A stretch of 64,000 bases of DNA from Ancylostoma caninum (Eukaryota > Nematoda > Chromadorea > Rhabditida > Ancylostomatidae), in assembly GCA_037903475.1 (NCBI GenBank), contig JBAJFG010000163.1:1-64000 (forward strand). Reading direction: 5' to 3'. The number at the start of each line of letters is the position of its first letter. The stretch's first letter is position 1. Under the pieces are notes generated by a model. The model saw nothing but the letters and a program-made list of their open reading frames with translations. It ran no database searches and had not been told where the DNA came from. Of this stretch, positions 19,515 to 31,191 are shown piece by piece. Both the position numbers and the translations under genes were made by a program.

Positions 19515-20378
19515 CTAGCACACGTCTAGCAAGGCACTGGATAAAACTCGGCGACATGCTTCCAGGTTGTAGAATGCTTCATTCCTCCCTCCGAATTGCT
19601 GCCTCCAGAGGAACTCGCTGAGGTAATCCTTATACTGGCGATTGTTGATGCCGTACTTGCGCTTGGCAAGGCTCTTAAACTTTTCCCAGTGGCACTCGAT
19701 GTTCTGAGTGTGGGCTCCAGACCTTGGGTCAATGAAGTTCAGCTGGTGGTTCACTGTGAGGTGGGTGAAGCCCTGCGGCAGCGTGGAAATCCGACTGTAG
19801 GCACGCCAGCAGTCACTGATGATGGTGGTGCCCGGGCGGATGTACTTCACGATTAGCCGCAACAGGTTCCTGGCATCTCTTCTCCTCATAAGAATGAGGA
19901 AAGATCTTCCAATTCCCCTTTCGTAGCCTCCAAAGAGCCACTGATGCCTTCGTACCCATCGACCTCTGTTGTACTTACGCTTGGTGACACGTGTCTCGTC
20001 GATTTCCACCACATGTCCAACCCCTCCAAGGATGGGGCGGTTGCGACGGAAATATTCACAGCATATGTCGCGGAAGTACTGCTCCCACTGCACCACCGTA
20101 CTGTAACCGATCCCGAGTTCGTACTCCTTGTCCACAAGGCCTAAATTGTGGATCCAGAAGTACGAACGGGCGAAGATCTTCGCCAGTGGGAAGTGAGCCT
20201 TGTCAAAAAACGACCCCTTCTTCGCAGGAGCCGAAGGCTTGGTACTTCCAGATGGTCCAGTGCGACATTGCCGTAGATGGCAAATCCACATGTTGTCCTC
20301 CCTTCTCGGCTTGCCCGGCCGCGCCAAATGTCTGAGCAGTTGTGAAGTGCGCGAAAATGGCAGTTCAAATTTTGGCAC
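19515..20378 (-). CDS. Merlin/IS1595 (ISXO2-like) DDE transposase
   Basis: DNA transposase that cuts and inserts its own element. The open frame is 287 codons; its first codon is GTG and an in-frame stop precedes it, so the first ATG is at 20291 (MWICHLRQ), unless an upstream exon exists. Visible features: W-x-C-x4-C near the N-terminus (zinc-ribbon-like), KKGSFF, catalytic VVEIDET (D about 127), IISDCWRAY (D about 189) and HTQNIECHW (N/E region about 224-230), the ISXO2-like pattern. No internal stop, so it may be active or a recently domesticated host gene. Terminal inverted repeats were not found by eye. It lies between the RPC7-like gene and fen-1 on the opposite strand. Confidence 0.85.
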   Translation of the reverse strand: MPKFELPFSRTSQLLRHLARPGKPRREDNMWICHLRQCRTGPSGSTKPSAPAKKGSFFDKAHFPLAKIFARSYFWIHNLGLVDKEYELGIGYSTVVQWEQYFRDICCEYFRRNRPILGGVGHVVEIDETRVTKRKYNRGRWVRRHQWLFGGYERGIGRSFLILMRRRDARNLLRLIVKYIRPGTTIISDCWRAYSRISTLPQGFTHLTVNHQLNFIDPRSGAHTQNIECHWEKFKSLAKRKYGINNRQYKDYLSEFLWRQQFGGRNEAFYNLEACRRVLSSALLDVC

Positions 20379-20770
20379 CGAGTATTCGCGCGTTCACTTG
20401 TCTAGCGATTCTTTTTTCCATGGAGCAGCATTGCTCATTTTTACATTTTACGTTGAAGCTGTTATATATGTACACATTCGTAATTGCTATGTAAATTTCC
20501 CTGCAATGATTTGTGAGAAGCGGTAAGTTGTATGTACATATGTATGTCGTATTTCTTCTTCGCAATATCTTCCGCTTCTTCCATGACGGGTATGCTGAAA
20601 ATTTCATGGGGTCACATGCCTACTCTTTCAATTTTCATTCAGTTTTTTGTTTGGTTTTTTAATCGACCTCATGGCCTCTGTTCGTTTTCATCTTTTTTTT
20701 TTTCAAATTAGTTAACGATTCGCTTTGCTTTGAAGACCACAATTTCCAGAATACTTTGGGGAAATTTATT

Positions 20771-20779
20771 TCATTTCAG
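20771..20779 (+). promoter_or_regulatory. Probable trans-splice acceptor of fen-1
   Basis: TCATTTCAG ends at 20779, 26 bases before the ATG at 20806, with no upstream exon required. Confidence 0.55.
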
Positions 20780-20805
20780 TTACTGGTCTCAAGTAGATCT
20801 CCGCC

Positions 20806-23800
20806 ATGGGAATTAAAGACCTTTCCAAGGTTATTGCAGATAATGCTCCGAATGCTATCAAGCTGAATGAAATGAAGAGCTACTTCGGAAGAAAGGTTGA
20901 TTACTCTTGGTAACCTTTGATTCGCATGGATTTGAATCTTTGGTGTACCCTTCCTTGATTTTGTAAGAGCTTACATCAACGAAGAAGTTCTGCAGGTTGC
21001 CATCGATGCGTCTATGTGTCTGTATCAGTTCCTCATAGCTGTTCGGCAGGACGGCTCACAGTTACAATCAGAAAGTGGAGAAACAACGAGGTAAATTGGA
21101 AGCAAGTACGGCTATCTTGATAAAAATCTAACCTTCGATAGTTTAGTCATCTGATGGGTATGTTCTACCGTACAATTCGTATGATCGATAATGGAGTGAA
21201 GCCATGCTATGTTTTTGACGGCAAACCACCGGATATGAAGAGTGGAGAATTGGAGAAAAGAAGCGAGAAGCGGTACTTCTTTTTTCTATGTTGAACCTTA
21301 ACCTTTTGTAAGTTCGTTGGAAATTTCGATGTGGTTTCTTACTGACTTCTTTTTAATATTTACCCATATAATTAGAGTTGCGGTATATGGCCCGCTTTCT
21401 CAGCCTGGCCGCCGCAAGCGTGTGTCGTGCGTCGCGGTTTTTCGCAGCAGAGCGTCTCCACTACATGTCCACGCGCCTTCATGCCTTCGGCATCGATATT
21501 TTTAACTTCTCATGTAGAGTTTTTAACTATAACTGTCCAGTGTAGAGCTGTTTACTCGTTTTAAGTTGAGGATACGAGAAATCCTATATGGTGCAGGACG
21601 TTTTATTCTACTTATTGACTAGCATCGGGCATTTCCTCTACATTTTTACACTACTCAGCGCAGAAGCAGCGTACATCACATTTGTATATGTAGAAAGTTT
21701 TCCCATGGTCTTCTCCTATTAACTTTATTGTTGATCATCCCAACATGATCGCGCCCTTGGCTGTCAAGTGAGAGAGCTATGGCAGCCTGCCATTTTGCAT
21801 TGCCTTCAGAAATGTTTCAGAACACCTTACTCATACAGAGCTGTTGAATGAAGCGTATTGGACTGAGCAGAAACTTTCCTCAGCTGTTGTACATAGTGCT
21901 TATATCAAATCGCGGTTTGGGCAGTTGATAGAACAGATCTACTATGACATATAGGAGCAAATTACTACTTCATTTCATACAAGTATTTTGTACAGTGCAC
22001 CGAAATGCCCTTAAAAGGGTCCATTTTCCTGGAAAGTTCGCCCATTTACACGATACAGACCGATGTACGGATAAGTACAATGTAGTCAAAAAAGGAGTGA
22101 GAGTTAGAGTTAAGAATTAAAGTGAAAACTCAACCTGACGTGGATTAACACTATCACCAAAATTTAATGGAAACATTAAACACAAATTTGCTAGTGGCGG
22201 TTCACATCTTCTATGCCGCTATTACTTTATCACTAGATCAGAATCCAAAAGGCATCTCACGGAAATCGAGCGTCTTGTCGACAACGTTCAATTTACTTTT
22301 GATTTTCAGGTGGTTCCTACTGCCAACAGTTGAAAAATCATCAACTTCGGTTGTTAGCATTAGGAAGACCAAGTCATAACTGCTTATGTACAAAGCAAGG
22401 AGAACTCAGAGGGCATTGACGCGCCCTATTGCGGAAAGCCGCGACGCACAGAGTGCACGAGCGGCCGCCAGGCCGAGAAAGCGGGCCACATACCGGAGCT
22501 CATATAATTAAATTCGTTGGAAATTTCGATGTGGTTTCTTACTGACTTCTTTTTAATATTTACCCATATAATTAAATTTTGCCTTTGGCAGTATCACGAT
22601 CATCACTTGTTTGTTCGAGCAATTTTTTTCCACTTTGCAGTAGCTATGTCCACCATTTTCAGTGCTGAAGCTGAGAAAGCCCTAACCGAGGCTAAAGAAA
22701 GAGGTGATACTGAAGCGGTTGACAAATTCGAGCGACGCCTTGTAAAGGTAAGTGCCTCTGCGTGCCCACCTCTACTGCTGCTAACAAAGAAAACCTGATA
22801 TTGTCCTCTTTGATTCCTAAGCATTTTCCTTGGCAGGTCACCAAGGAACAGAATGCGGACGTGAAGCGACTCCTTGGCTTGATGGGTGTGCCTGTTATTG
22901 AGGCACCATGCGAAGCTGAAGCTCAATGTGCTGCACTTGTGAAGGCTAAGAAGGTATTTGCTATATTTATCTATTTATTTATTACATGAGTGTACTCATG
23001 TGAACAGATGTAGAACCAGACATGTGCACGGAACATCAGTATTAGAATATTCGGGATACAATTGGGAAAGTTGGAATAAAGAAAAGTGGTGATGGAACTT
23101 TGCGAATTATCTCGCGTAGACAAGTCCCGGTTAATCATGTTCCTGAATGAACGAACGCTGACTGGTATCCCTTGCTTTTTACTTAATTTAGCCTACTCCG
23201 AACCTGCTCTGTTGGAAAAGAAAGAAATAGCTATAGTACTATTTTCCACTATTTTACCCCCCCCCCCTGTGCTAGGAATCGCTCAATAATTTTTGTGCAT
23301 TTCCTGGAATTCTGGCCACCATCTCCAAAAATCACAATTCGCATAGTTTCGCGTCTGCAGGTCTATGGTACAGCAACAGAAGATATGGACGCGCTAACGT
23401 TTGGTTCTGATGTTCTTCTTCGTCATATGACGTTCTCTGAAGCAAAAAAGATGCCGATTAAGGTGAAGTTCTCGGAGCTTTCATGAGCATTGATCGACTT
23501 AGACTGTTCTTTTCTTTAGCATTTCTGCTGACGCTAATGCTTTCAGGAGTTTTCGCTTTCCCGAATTCTCACAGATTTTGACATGACGAAAGAGCAATTC
23601 ATAGACCTTTGCATTCTCCTTGGATGTGATTATTGTGAGTCAATACGGGGAGTTGGACCAAAAAAGGCGTTTGACCTCATTAAGACGTACGGCGATATTG
23701 AAACAATCTTGGAAAATATTGACCACAAGGTAGTTTCCGTTATGTTGTATTAATGCGGTTATTGCATCTCATTGAACTTGTAAGCGTCTTATTCAGAAAT

Positions 23801-24328
23801 ACCCACCTCCAGAAAACTGGCCGTACAAGCGTGCGCGAGAACTGTTTTTGAACCCTGAAGTTGCTGACTGCGAGAACATGAATGTTGGTTCACCACTGAC
23901 TAGTATCAGTATTTGACAACTTCCTTGGTTAATCTTTAAATTGTTTAGTTGGTTTGGAAAGAACCTGATGTTGATGGTATAATGAAGTTCATGTGCGAAG
24001 AGAAGAACTTCAAGTAAGCTATTTTTCTTACTTATTTGATGCTTTTTTTTTGAAACTCAATTTTAGCGAAGAACGCGTTAAATCTGCGATTGCGAAGATG
24101 CAAAAGGGTCGTAGCACTGCAACGCAAGTTAGTTGATTTACATCTTCGTTTACTGCTTGTCAAGGAAGGCTTTCCTCCATTTATTTGTTTACATTTAAGG
24201 GTCGAATTGATGCATTCTTCTCCGTGAACAAAACAGTTAAGTCTGAACCAACATCAGCTAAAAGAAAAGCCGAGGAGGAAAAGAAGGCAACAAAAAAGAG
24301 GGGGCCGCCACTCAAGAAGCCAAAATGA
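20806..24328 (+). CDS. crn-1: Flap endonuclease 1 (FEN-1 / CRN-1)
   Basis: Structure-specific nuclease that removes 5' flaps during Okazaki-fragment maturation and base-excision repair in the nucleus; the C. elegans orthologue also acts in apoptotic DNA degradation. Exons: 20806-20895, 20996-21090, 21147-21272, 22663-22747, 22837-22953, 23361-23462, 23547-23729, 23797-23883, 23949-24013, 24067-24127, 24200-24328, giving 1140 nt, 379 aa, in phase throughout. Metal-binding acids fall at the usual numbers: D34, D86, E158, E160, D179, D181, D233. A helix-hairpin-helix (IRGVGPKKA) follows. The PCNA-binding box QGRIDAFF spans the last junction, followed by a Lys-rich tail. Intron 3 carries a DNA-element insertion that does not affect the coding exons. 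Confidence 0.97.
21313..21374. repeat. 62-bp direct repeat, left copy
   Basis: Identical to 22513-22574, exactly 1200 bases downstream. It ends in CATATAATTA, which abuts the inserted element. Confidence 0.95.
21375..22500. mobile_element. MULE-like non-autonomous DNA transposon in fen-1 intron 3
   Basis: 1126 bp between two copies of CATATAATTA (21365-21374 and 22501-22510). Long imperfect terminal inverted repeats: left GGTATATGGCCCGCTTTCTC, and right (reverse complement) GGTATGTGGCCCGCTTTCTC, extending about 70 bp through GCGTCGCGG. A 9-10-bp duplication with long inverted ends suits Mutator-like elements. No transposase ORF. Confidence 0.75.
22513..22574. repeat. 62-bp direct repeat, right copy
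   Basis: Identical to 21313-21374. Because a CATATAATTA copy precedes it, the pre-insertion site probably already held a tandem duplication of this unit. Confidence 0.9.
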
Positions 24329-24516
24329 TTTCTGCTCCTCTGGGTTTGTACTGGTTGTAAAGTGACTAACACGACTTGCTTTACTTTTAGATGTACTTAA
24401 TACTAATCAGTTGACCATCTTTTGCAGTCATTGCATGTACGCTGAATATTGATCTCTGTTGGGTACTTTAGAACACTGGTAGTGCTCGGTTTCATTAAGC
24501 CAATGTCATGCGGTCT

Positions 24517-24532
24517 AATAAAATTCTTTATT
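24517..24532. terminator. Shared bidirectional poly(A) signal of fen-1 and cep-290
   Basis: The 16-base near-palindrome AATAAAATTCTTTATT gives AATAAA on the plus strand (24517-24522, fen-1) and AATAAA on the minus strand (24527-24532, cep-290). The stops lie at 24328 (plus) and 24611 (minus), so the convergent transcripts should overlap at their 3' ends. Confidence 0.75.
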
Positions 24533-24610
24533 GAGCGGTTGCATTTGTCGCATATCCATGGAGCGAAGGCGTCATCTTGGCAGTTCCGCTAGACTTATAA
24601 GTTGAGACCT

Positions 24611-27113
24611 CTAAAATAATATTATGCAGAAAGATGCAGTGCTTTTGGCACAGTACCTCTGTCTTGCCTAATTGTAAGAGCGAGAGAGCAAATAAAAGAA
24701 AGCAATGTAGAAAGAGTTCGTTCATTTCAGTTTTCACTCACCAGCTGTATGATTTCCCTGTCCTTTGATTGAAGTTTATCAATAAGAACATTGACAGCTC
24801 CCAGAGATCCGAATTCATTACATTCTGAAATGTCAAGCAGGTGACTTCATAGCCGCTAATGCGCTAAATGAGTAAATAAAGCAGTAAGGTGAGTAAATAA
24901 ATAATTTGTGGGATTGGTAGTGATTTCGTTATTCTTATATGAGGTGCTGGACACACGAATATCGCAACGTAGCCCATTTTTCTGGAGTTACATTAGGTAC
25001 ATGGAACTCCAAAATGCCGTGTGCAAGGGGCGGGACTGCGGCGCGGCTCTTTTGGGCAGAGACGCAGAGGTTCTGCATGTGCCTCTGGTTGTCTGCCTCT
25101 GTCAGCAGCAGGCAACCCGAGTTCCCCGCCGCGCCGCAGTTCCGCTCCTTACACTCTCCGTTTGGAGTTTCCTGTGAGGTACTTCACGGAATCTTCTCCA
25201 GTTTTGCCCAAAGGAGCTAATTCAGGAGCTGATCATGATTATCAACATTCTTGCGTGTAGTTATCACTTACTTGGCGAAATTGGCATTTCTATCTATTTA
25301 CCTGCAGAAATCTCACTGTAACTCAGTAAAACTAGGATTACGACAAGTAAACATGCTCAGCTTCTACAGAGAAATTTGAAAGGGATCAAGATGTGACACA
25401 GTGTCGGTTGTGATTTGGATAGCTACGTCAGTATTGAACAAAAAATACATGTATTTACCTCAGTTGAGATCACTTTGATCAAAGTTTGACACAGCTATCG
25501 CATGACTGACCTTTTACCCAATACGTCTCTACAGACGGAAAACTACTATTTAGATGTTGTTGCCTGTATGCGCATGCGGGTTTCTCAGGAATAACCGTAA
25601 CAATTTCTCGGAGATGCCAGTGGAGTGAGCCCGCTCGCTGCACCGCACCATCTGTTTGGGCAGGTCTGGACAGTGAACGGAAGAATCGATATGGGAATGA
25701 GATATCAGTGGAAAAATTCTATTAATCCAGTTATTTCTCTCCGCTCTTTTGATTGTGTTTGAGTGGGCGGGTGCTCTGGCAGAGTGTGTCGCATTTACAG
25801 TTAAAGGCAATGGCGGTGGCCCTTCCGCGACCCTGAGAAGGATGCAACCCGACCGCGCCGCGCGCGCCTGGATCGGTGTCGTCTGTTGACGAGATGCTAC
25901 TTTTAGTCGCTTTCTTCTCGACTTGGTCGAAAATCTCCAAAACCTGGTAGGAAAGCTGCTAAATATAGCATTATAGCAGCAGAAAAAAACATATGTGACG
26001 CGTGCGGCGCGATTGCGCGGCGTATTTCTCGGGGCCGCGGATCGGCCACCCCCATTGACGTGCACTGTACGTGGCGCGTGTGAGCGAGTCCCCACCATTA
26101 CCGTCTTCTGTATAGTCTGTCCGAAAGGACGAGTCCGCCCACGCACGCGTGGATCGGGAAGCTGCCACGTTTGCCAGCGCTCCTCGTCATCATCCCTGAT
26201 CTCCGAGTCACGTTTCATCGTTATCTTCACGGTATTGACCAATGATTTGGCTGTGACGTGGACAACGTGGCAGCCAACAGGATCCGTCCCAGCCGCGCCG
26301 CCTCTCGATCCCCGCGTGCGTGGGCGTTTCGGATACACTATACATGCGGTGCGACCACCGTGGGAAAATTTCAGAGCACACAGCGTCGGTTAGAATGGGT
26401 TACACTCGACAAAAGCGGAAAAGAAAACACACCTATCTGTTCGACGAGCAGTTTGTTGGTGTCCACGAGCCGTTGGCGCTCCTTCTCACAGGTTTTCAAT
26501 TTTTCTGTCACTTCATTGAGTAGGGCATCCATCTGAACTGTCCAGTTCTCACCAGGATCGCTAGCAACAATACCGCTGAGGTCAATTCATATGCGCTCAC
26601 CTTCTTCAATTTTTTCTTCGTCTCTTTTAACTGCAGCGGAACCGTCTCATCGATGGCGACTGTCATCCTATCGGGATTCGGTAGCTGTGCTTCCACCGCC
26701 ACATCCTTTCTCCTGGGCACCTTTTTAAGGGTTTCGACCTGGGCGATCGGGGAGGTGTACGAGGTTTGTGTGGTCCTCGACACGCTGGTTCCCTCCTCTT
26801 TCCAACTGACACTTTTCGTTTGGTTGGTATAGGAAGATGTTATCTGTATGACTTGTTGTGAGATGCTCTCAGCCTGCTTTACTCTGACCTCTTCAATTGT
26901 TTGTAGGAGCCGAGAGTTTTCTTGCTGTAGTGTTTTCAGTTGCATAGACAGAGAAGAAATGTCCTGAATCAGAAATAAGAGTAAGTATTGCTTGCTCACT
27001 GCGGAGTAATCCGGCTGGAAACGCACCTTTTCATTCTGCTCCAGCTTAGCCGCTTCTTCTATGAGCCTCTTCTGGAGAACGTGCACCTCCGTGTTCTCTC
27101 GCAACATTTTGTC
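24611..27113 (-). CDS. cep-290: cep-290 C-terminal exons (last five)
   Basis: Exons in transcript order: 27027-27113, 26601-26963, 26433-26532, 24742-24824, 24611-24667. The first begins DKMLRENTEVHVL after the large intron, using a phase-0 acceptor ending GTTTGAAG. The 121-codon exon 26601-26963 starts DISSLSMQLKTLQQENSRL and includes a Ser/Thr-rich segment. The last exon is short and ends AKSTASFCIILF then TAG. The final 18 codons are not coiled coil and are the least certain. Confidence 0.7.
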
Positions 27114-27954
27114 CTTCAAACTTGGAAAGATTTTCACGAGAACTCTATTCCAACTGTTATTTTGGTCTTAGGACAATGTTACAACGATGTAGAGAGGTTG
27201 TGTTGTTGGATTTGGATCAACGAGATCGCATAGGATATGAATAAAACAAACAAAATCAACAAGTAGATAAATTTTTCACAAATTGCAAAATGAAGGAAAA
27301 ATAGCAGACAAATAGGTATATTTGCAGATAGGTACTTCATAAATGGGCGGACGCATGCACGTAGATGAGAGGGGGGGGGGGTGGAGAAAATTGGAGGTAT
27401 TTGCTGAAAATTGGACTGAATGTCAGAAAAGAACCAATTTGTTCCAATCGTATACTTAGATTATCAAAAACGGTTATAGTCTGTTTCGCGAGGGAGTGAG
27501 TTGGGAAGACGCCAGAGAGAAAAAGCTTGAGGAGAAATGCAGAGGAATTGGAGAGAGTGAAGAGAAAAAACAAGCAGTATGCGCGAATACCCTGCTATTG
27601 CTGCGTTTGAAACAGAATATATGTATGTACATTATAATAACGGGCTTACTTTGTATATATATATATATATATATATATCAGTGGCGGACGCAGGGGGGGG
27701 GGGGGGGGGGGGCGCGCCCCCCCGAGAATGGGTCGCCAAATTTTCGAAATTACTTTACAATACAAATAAAAATCTTGTGTTAGTTTATTTTTAATTGTTT
27801 ATTTTTATTATTATTTTTAATATATTTTTTATTTATTGTTTATTATTATAATTAATATTATTATTAATTTTATTTTCCGTCTGGGTCCCCAAAACGGCGG
27901 AGACCCCACTTTTCTTCCCACGCCCCCCCTCCCGTCCACTTTCTGCGTCCGCCA

Positions 27955-28000
<46 letters not shown>

Positions 28001-31000
28001 CCTTCATGTGCCACCTCATCGCGGTGAAGGGGTGAACATCTACCAGAGTTCATCTCTGGGAGATGGCCAACGGCACAAACGGCCACGCAGTTCAGAACCG
28101 CACTACTTGTAGTGCGTGAACGGGCGGCCCTTGGATAGCTCCGGCAAGGCACTCCAGGGGTAACCAGGCCACCAGAAAAGCCACGACATTCGCAACAGAG
28201 AGAAAACCGGCCCGAAATCGGACATGCTCTCCCACGGCGCCCGGAGATGCCCCTGCCGAGGACGGAAGAGGAAAGGGACGGGGCGCCACTGGAAATCCCG
28301 ATAAACGATTTGGACAATGCTTGGACATCTGCACATACAATTGCCGATCAGCCGCATCCGACGCAGACTTGAGAACTCTTCTCCACATATCTAAGAGGCT
28401 CAGGTACGATGTCATATGTCTGCAAGAGACGAAAACGAAAACCCCGTATGCAAGAAGAATGGAAAGCGGAGAACTGATTATAATGGGGCAAAAGATTGAC
28501 GCGAAGAACGTTGGGGGGGGTCGGTTTCTTGATCCACCCAAGAGTACAGCCCAGCATTCATTCGCACGAAATTCTGAGTCCGCGTATTGCTGTGCTACGA
28601 TTACGAACGACGAAGAAAGCGACCATCACCATTGTAAACTGCTACGCTCCTAACTCTGTTGCCAGCGAAGAGGACAAAGACAACTTCTACTCTGAGCTGG
28701 AAGCAGTAGTTAAGAAGGAAAAGTCATACTACAAATACATATGCGGGGATTTCAACGCCCTTGTAGGAAATGGAAGCGACGGAAACTGGAGACTAGGTCG
28801 ACACGGAAATGAAGCTAGGAACGACAATGGCTTTCGTCTATTAGATCTGATGTCTTGTTGCAACCTGTTTCATGGAAACTCCATCTTCGAGAAGCCTCAA
28901 CACAGACGGTGGACCTGGGAAAGTCCTAACGGACAAACTCATTCAGAGCTAGACCACATCCTCACGAACCGAAGATGGAGCCTGATGGACACTTCAGTAG
29001 TACCCTCTTTTGACACCGGATCCGACCACAGACTGCTACGGGCCAAGATACGACTCAGTGATCGCATATTCAAAAGAGACACACATCGTGGGCCACCTAT
29101 ACGCTCTCCTGAGTATGATGAATCCGAACTGCAGAAGGCCATGAATGCATACAACTGGAGAAAGGAGGAAGATCCCACAGAAGACTATGAAGAATTAGCA
29201 AAAGGGCTGATATTTTGTGCCAAAGCAGCTATGATGAACTACAAACAGAGAGGAGAAAGGCTGAACCCAAAGGCCAAACAATTGCTGCGCCGTAGAGGTG
29301 AAGTCAAAAGAGATCAGGCAGCGACGCATTTGGAGAAAGTTGTCATCAATAAAGCCTGTCGCGCGGCCATGAAGGAATCCCTTAGAGAGCACCGCAAAAA
29401 TAAGCTACTTTCGACAGCCGCTCAGAGGAAAAGCCTGAAACGATGCCGACGAGAACTCTCGGACTATTCTGCTGTGACCACGTGCCTGAAAGACAAACAG
29501 GGAATACCCAAAACGACGAGGACGGACATGGAACGCATTGTAACGGACTTTTATACAAATCTGTACCGCTCAACAACGGTTGTCCCAAGACGCCCATCCC
29601 CCACAGAAGAAAAGCCACCACCCATTCTGGTCTCGGAAGTGAGAATTGCAATTCAATCGCTGAGAAAGGGGACGGCCCCAGGACCCGATGGCATTACAGC
29701 GGACTTGCTTAGAGTCGGAGGATATACAATGCATAAACTCTTAGCAGAGCACTTTACCTCCTATCTCGAAGCTGGCATCATTCCCGATCAGTGGAAGAGC
29801 TCCAAGACAGTGTTGATCTTCAAAAAAGGTGACAAAGAAGATATCGAAAACTACCGCCCTATTGCTTTGTTGTCTATACCGTACAAACTGTTTACGAAGA
29901 TCATTCTGAACCGGCTTGAAACCACGCTTGATGAGTACCAGCCAATAGAACAGGCAGGTTTCAGAAAAGGCTTTTGCTGTATGGACCACATTCACACTAT
30001 CGTCCAGCTGATTGAGAGATGCAGGGAATACACGATGCCTCTGATCCTCACATTCGTCGACTACAGAAAAGCATTCGACTCCGTCGAAACGAATGCAGTC
30101 TTGAATGCGCTCATACATGCAGGAGTAGATCCAGCTTACGTGAACATTCTTGAGCAGTGCAATGTCGGAACAACGACGACAATCCAGTTGTTTGACAAAA
30201 AACTACGCATTCCGATCGGAAAAGGTGTCCGACAAGGTGACACAATATCGCCAAAACTGTTCACGTCAGCCCTCCAGTATGCTATGTCTCGACTGAACTG
30301 GGAAGACAAAGGTATCACGATCGACGGAAAGAAGCTCTCAAACCTACGATTCGCAGACGACGTGGTTCTTGTTAGCAACAACACATCAGAGATGAACCAG
30401 CTCCTAAACGAGCTGAACGAAGTGAGCAAGAGCATCGGGCTGGAAATGAATATGAAGAAGACACAGATGATGGCAAATCAGTGGTGTGACAACGGAATAG
30501 TACAGCTGGATGGAAATATCTTGAGGAAAGTAGACAGCTACGTTTACCTGGGACGTGAAGTAAATATGACGAACGACTTGACAGGCGAAATTGGGCGAAG
30601 AAGAAAAGCGGCGTGGGCAGCCATGGACGCGATTCGAGAAACGACAAGTCAAATCAGGGACTCGAAGCTGCGAGCTCACTTATTTGATTCTACGGTACTT
30701 CCGGCACTGTGTTATGCTACTGAAACATGGACGAACCACAGAAACATCTCCTTGGCTATGAGAACGACACACAGGGCCTTGGAAAGATGTCTTCTGGGAA
30801 CGAATAGATGGAAGCAATGGAAATACGGCCTCAGTAGCAAAGACTTGAGGAAGGAATCGAAGATCAAGGACCTGACAGACTACATGGCATCCGCAAAGCA
30901 TCGGTGGGCAGGACACGTGATGCGCCGAACTGACGACAGATGGAGCACGAGGTCAACTCTCTGGACTCCCTTGAACGTCAAAAGACCCCTCGGCCGACCC

Positions 31001-31158
31001 TTCACGCGCTGGTCTGATACATTTTCCAGGTCGTTTAAACAAAGAGAACTGACGAACTGGATGAGAGTGGCCCGAGACAGGAGAACCTGGAGCGAATGTG
31101 GTCCACACTGAGAAGACCAACCCAGCAGTGAAGATGGACCATCAAAGTATCAAAGTAA

Positions 31159-31191
<33 letters not shown>

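Larger units (their letters stand above)
28001..31190 (+). mobile_element. RTE-type LINE, near full length
   Basis: Non-LTR retrotransposon of about 3.2 kb. It has a 5' region (28001-28320), an endonuclease plus reverse transcriptase reading frame, and a short 3' end CATCAAAGTATCAAAGTAAG running into (TA)n at 31157-31190. No long poly(A) tail, as in RTE elements. It lies in the plus orientation within the giant intron of cep-290. The coding region is split by one frameshift. Confidence 0.9.

Noticed and set aside
25550..26338. 262-codon minus-strand ORF
   Set aside because: Lies in an intron of cep-290, in GC-rich repeat sequence with internal inverted repeats, and no domain is recognisable.
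27829..28541. Minus-strand frames of 149-162 codons
   Set aside because: Antisense to the LINE 5' region and the TA repeat.
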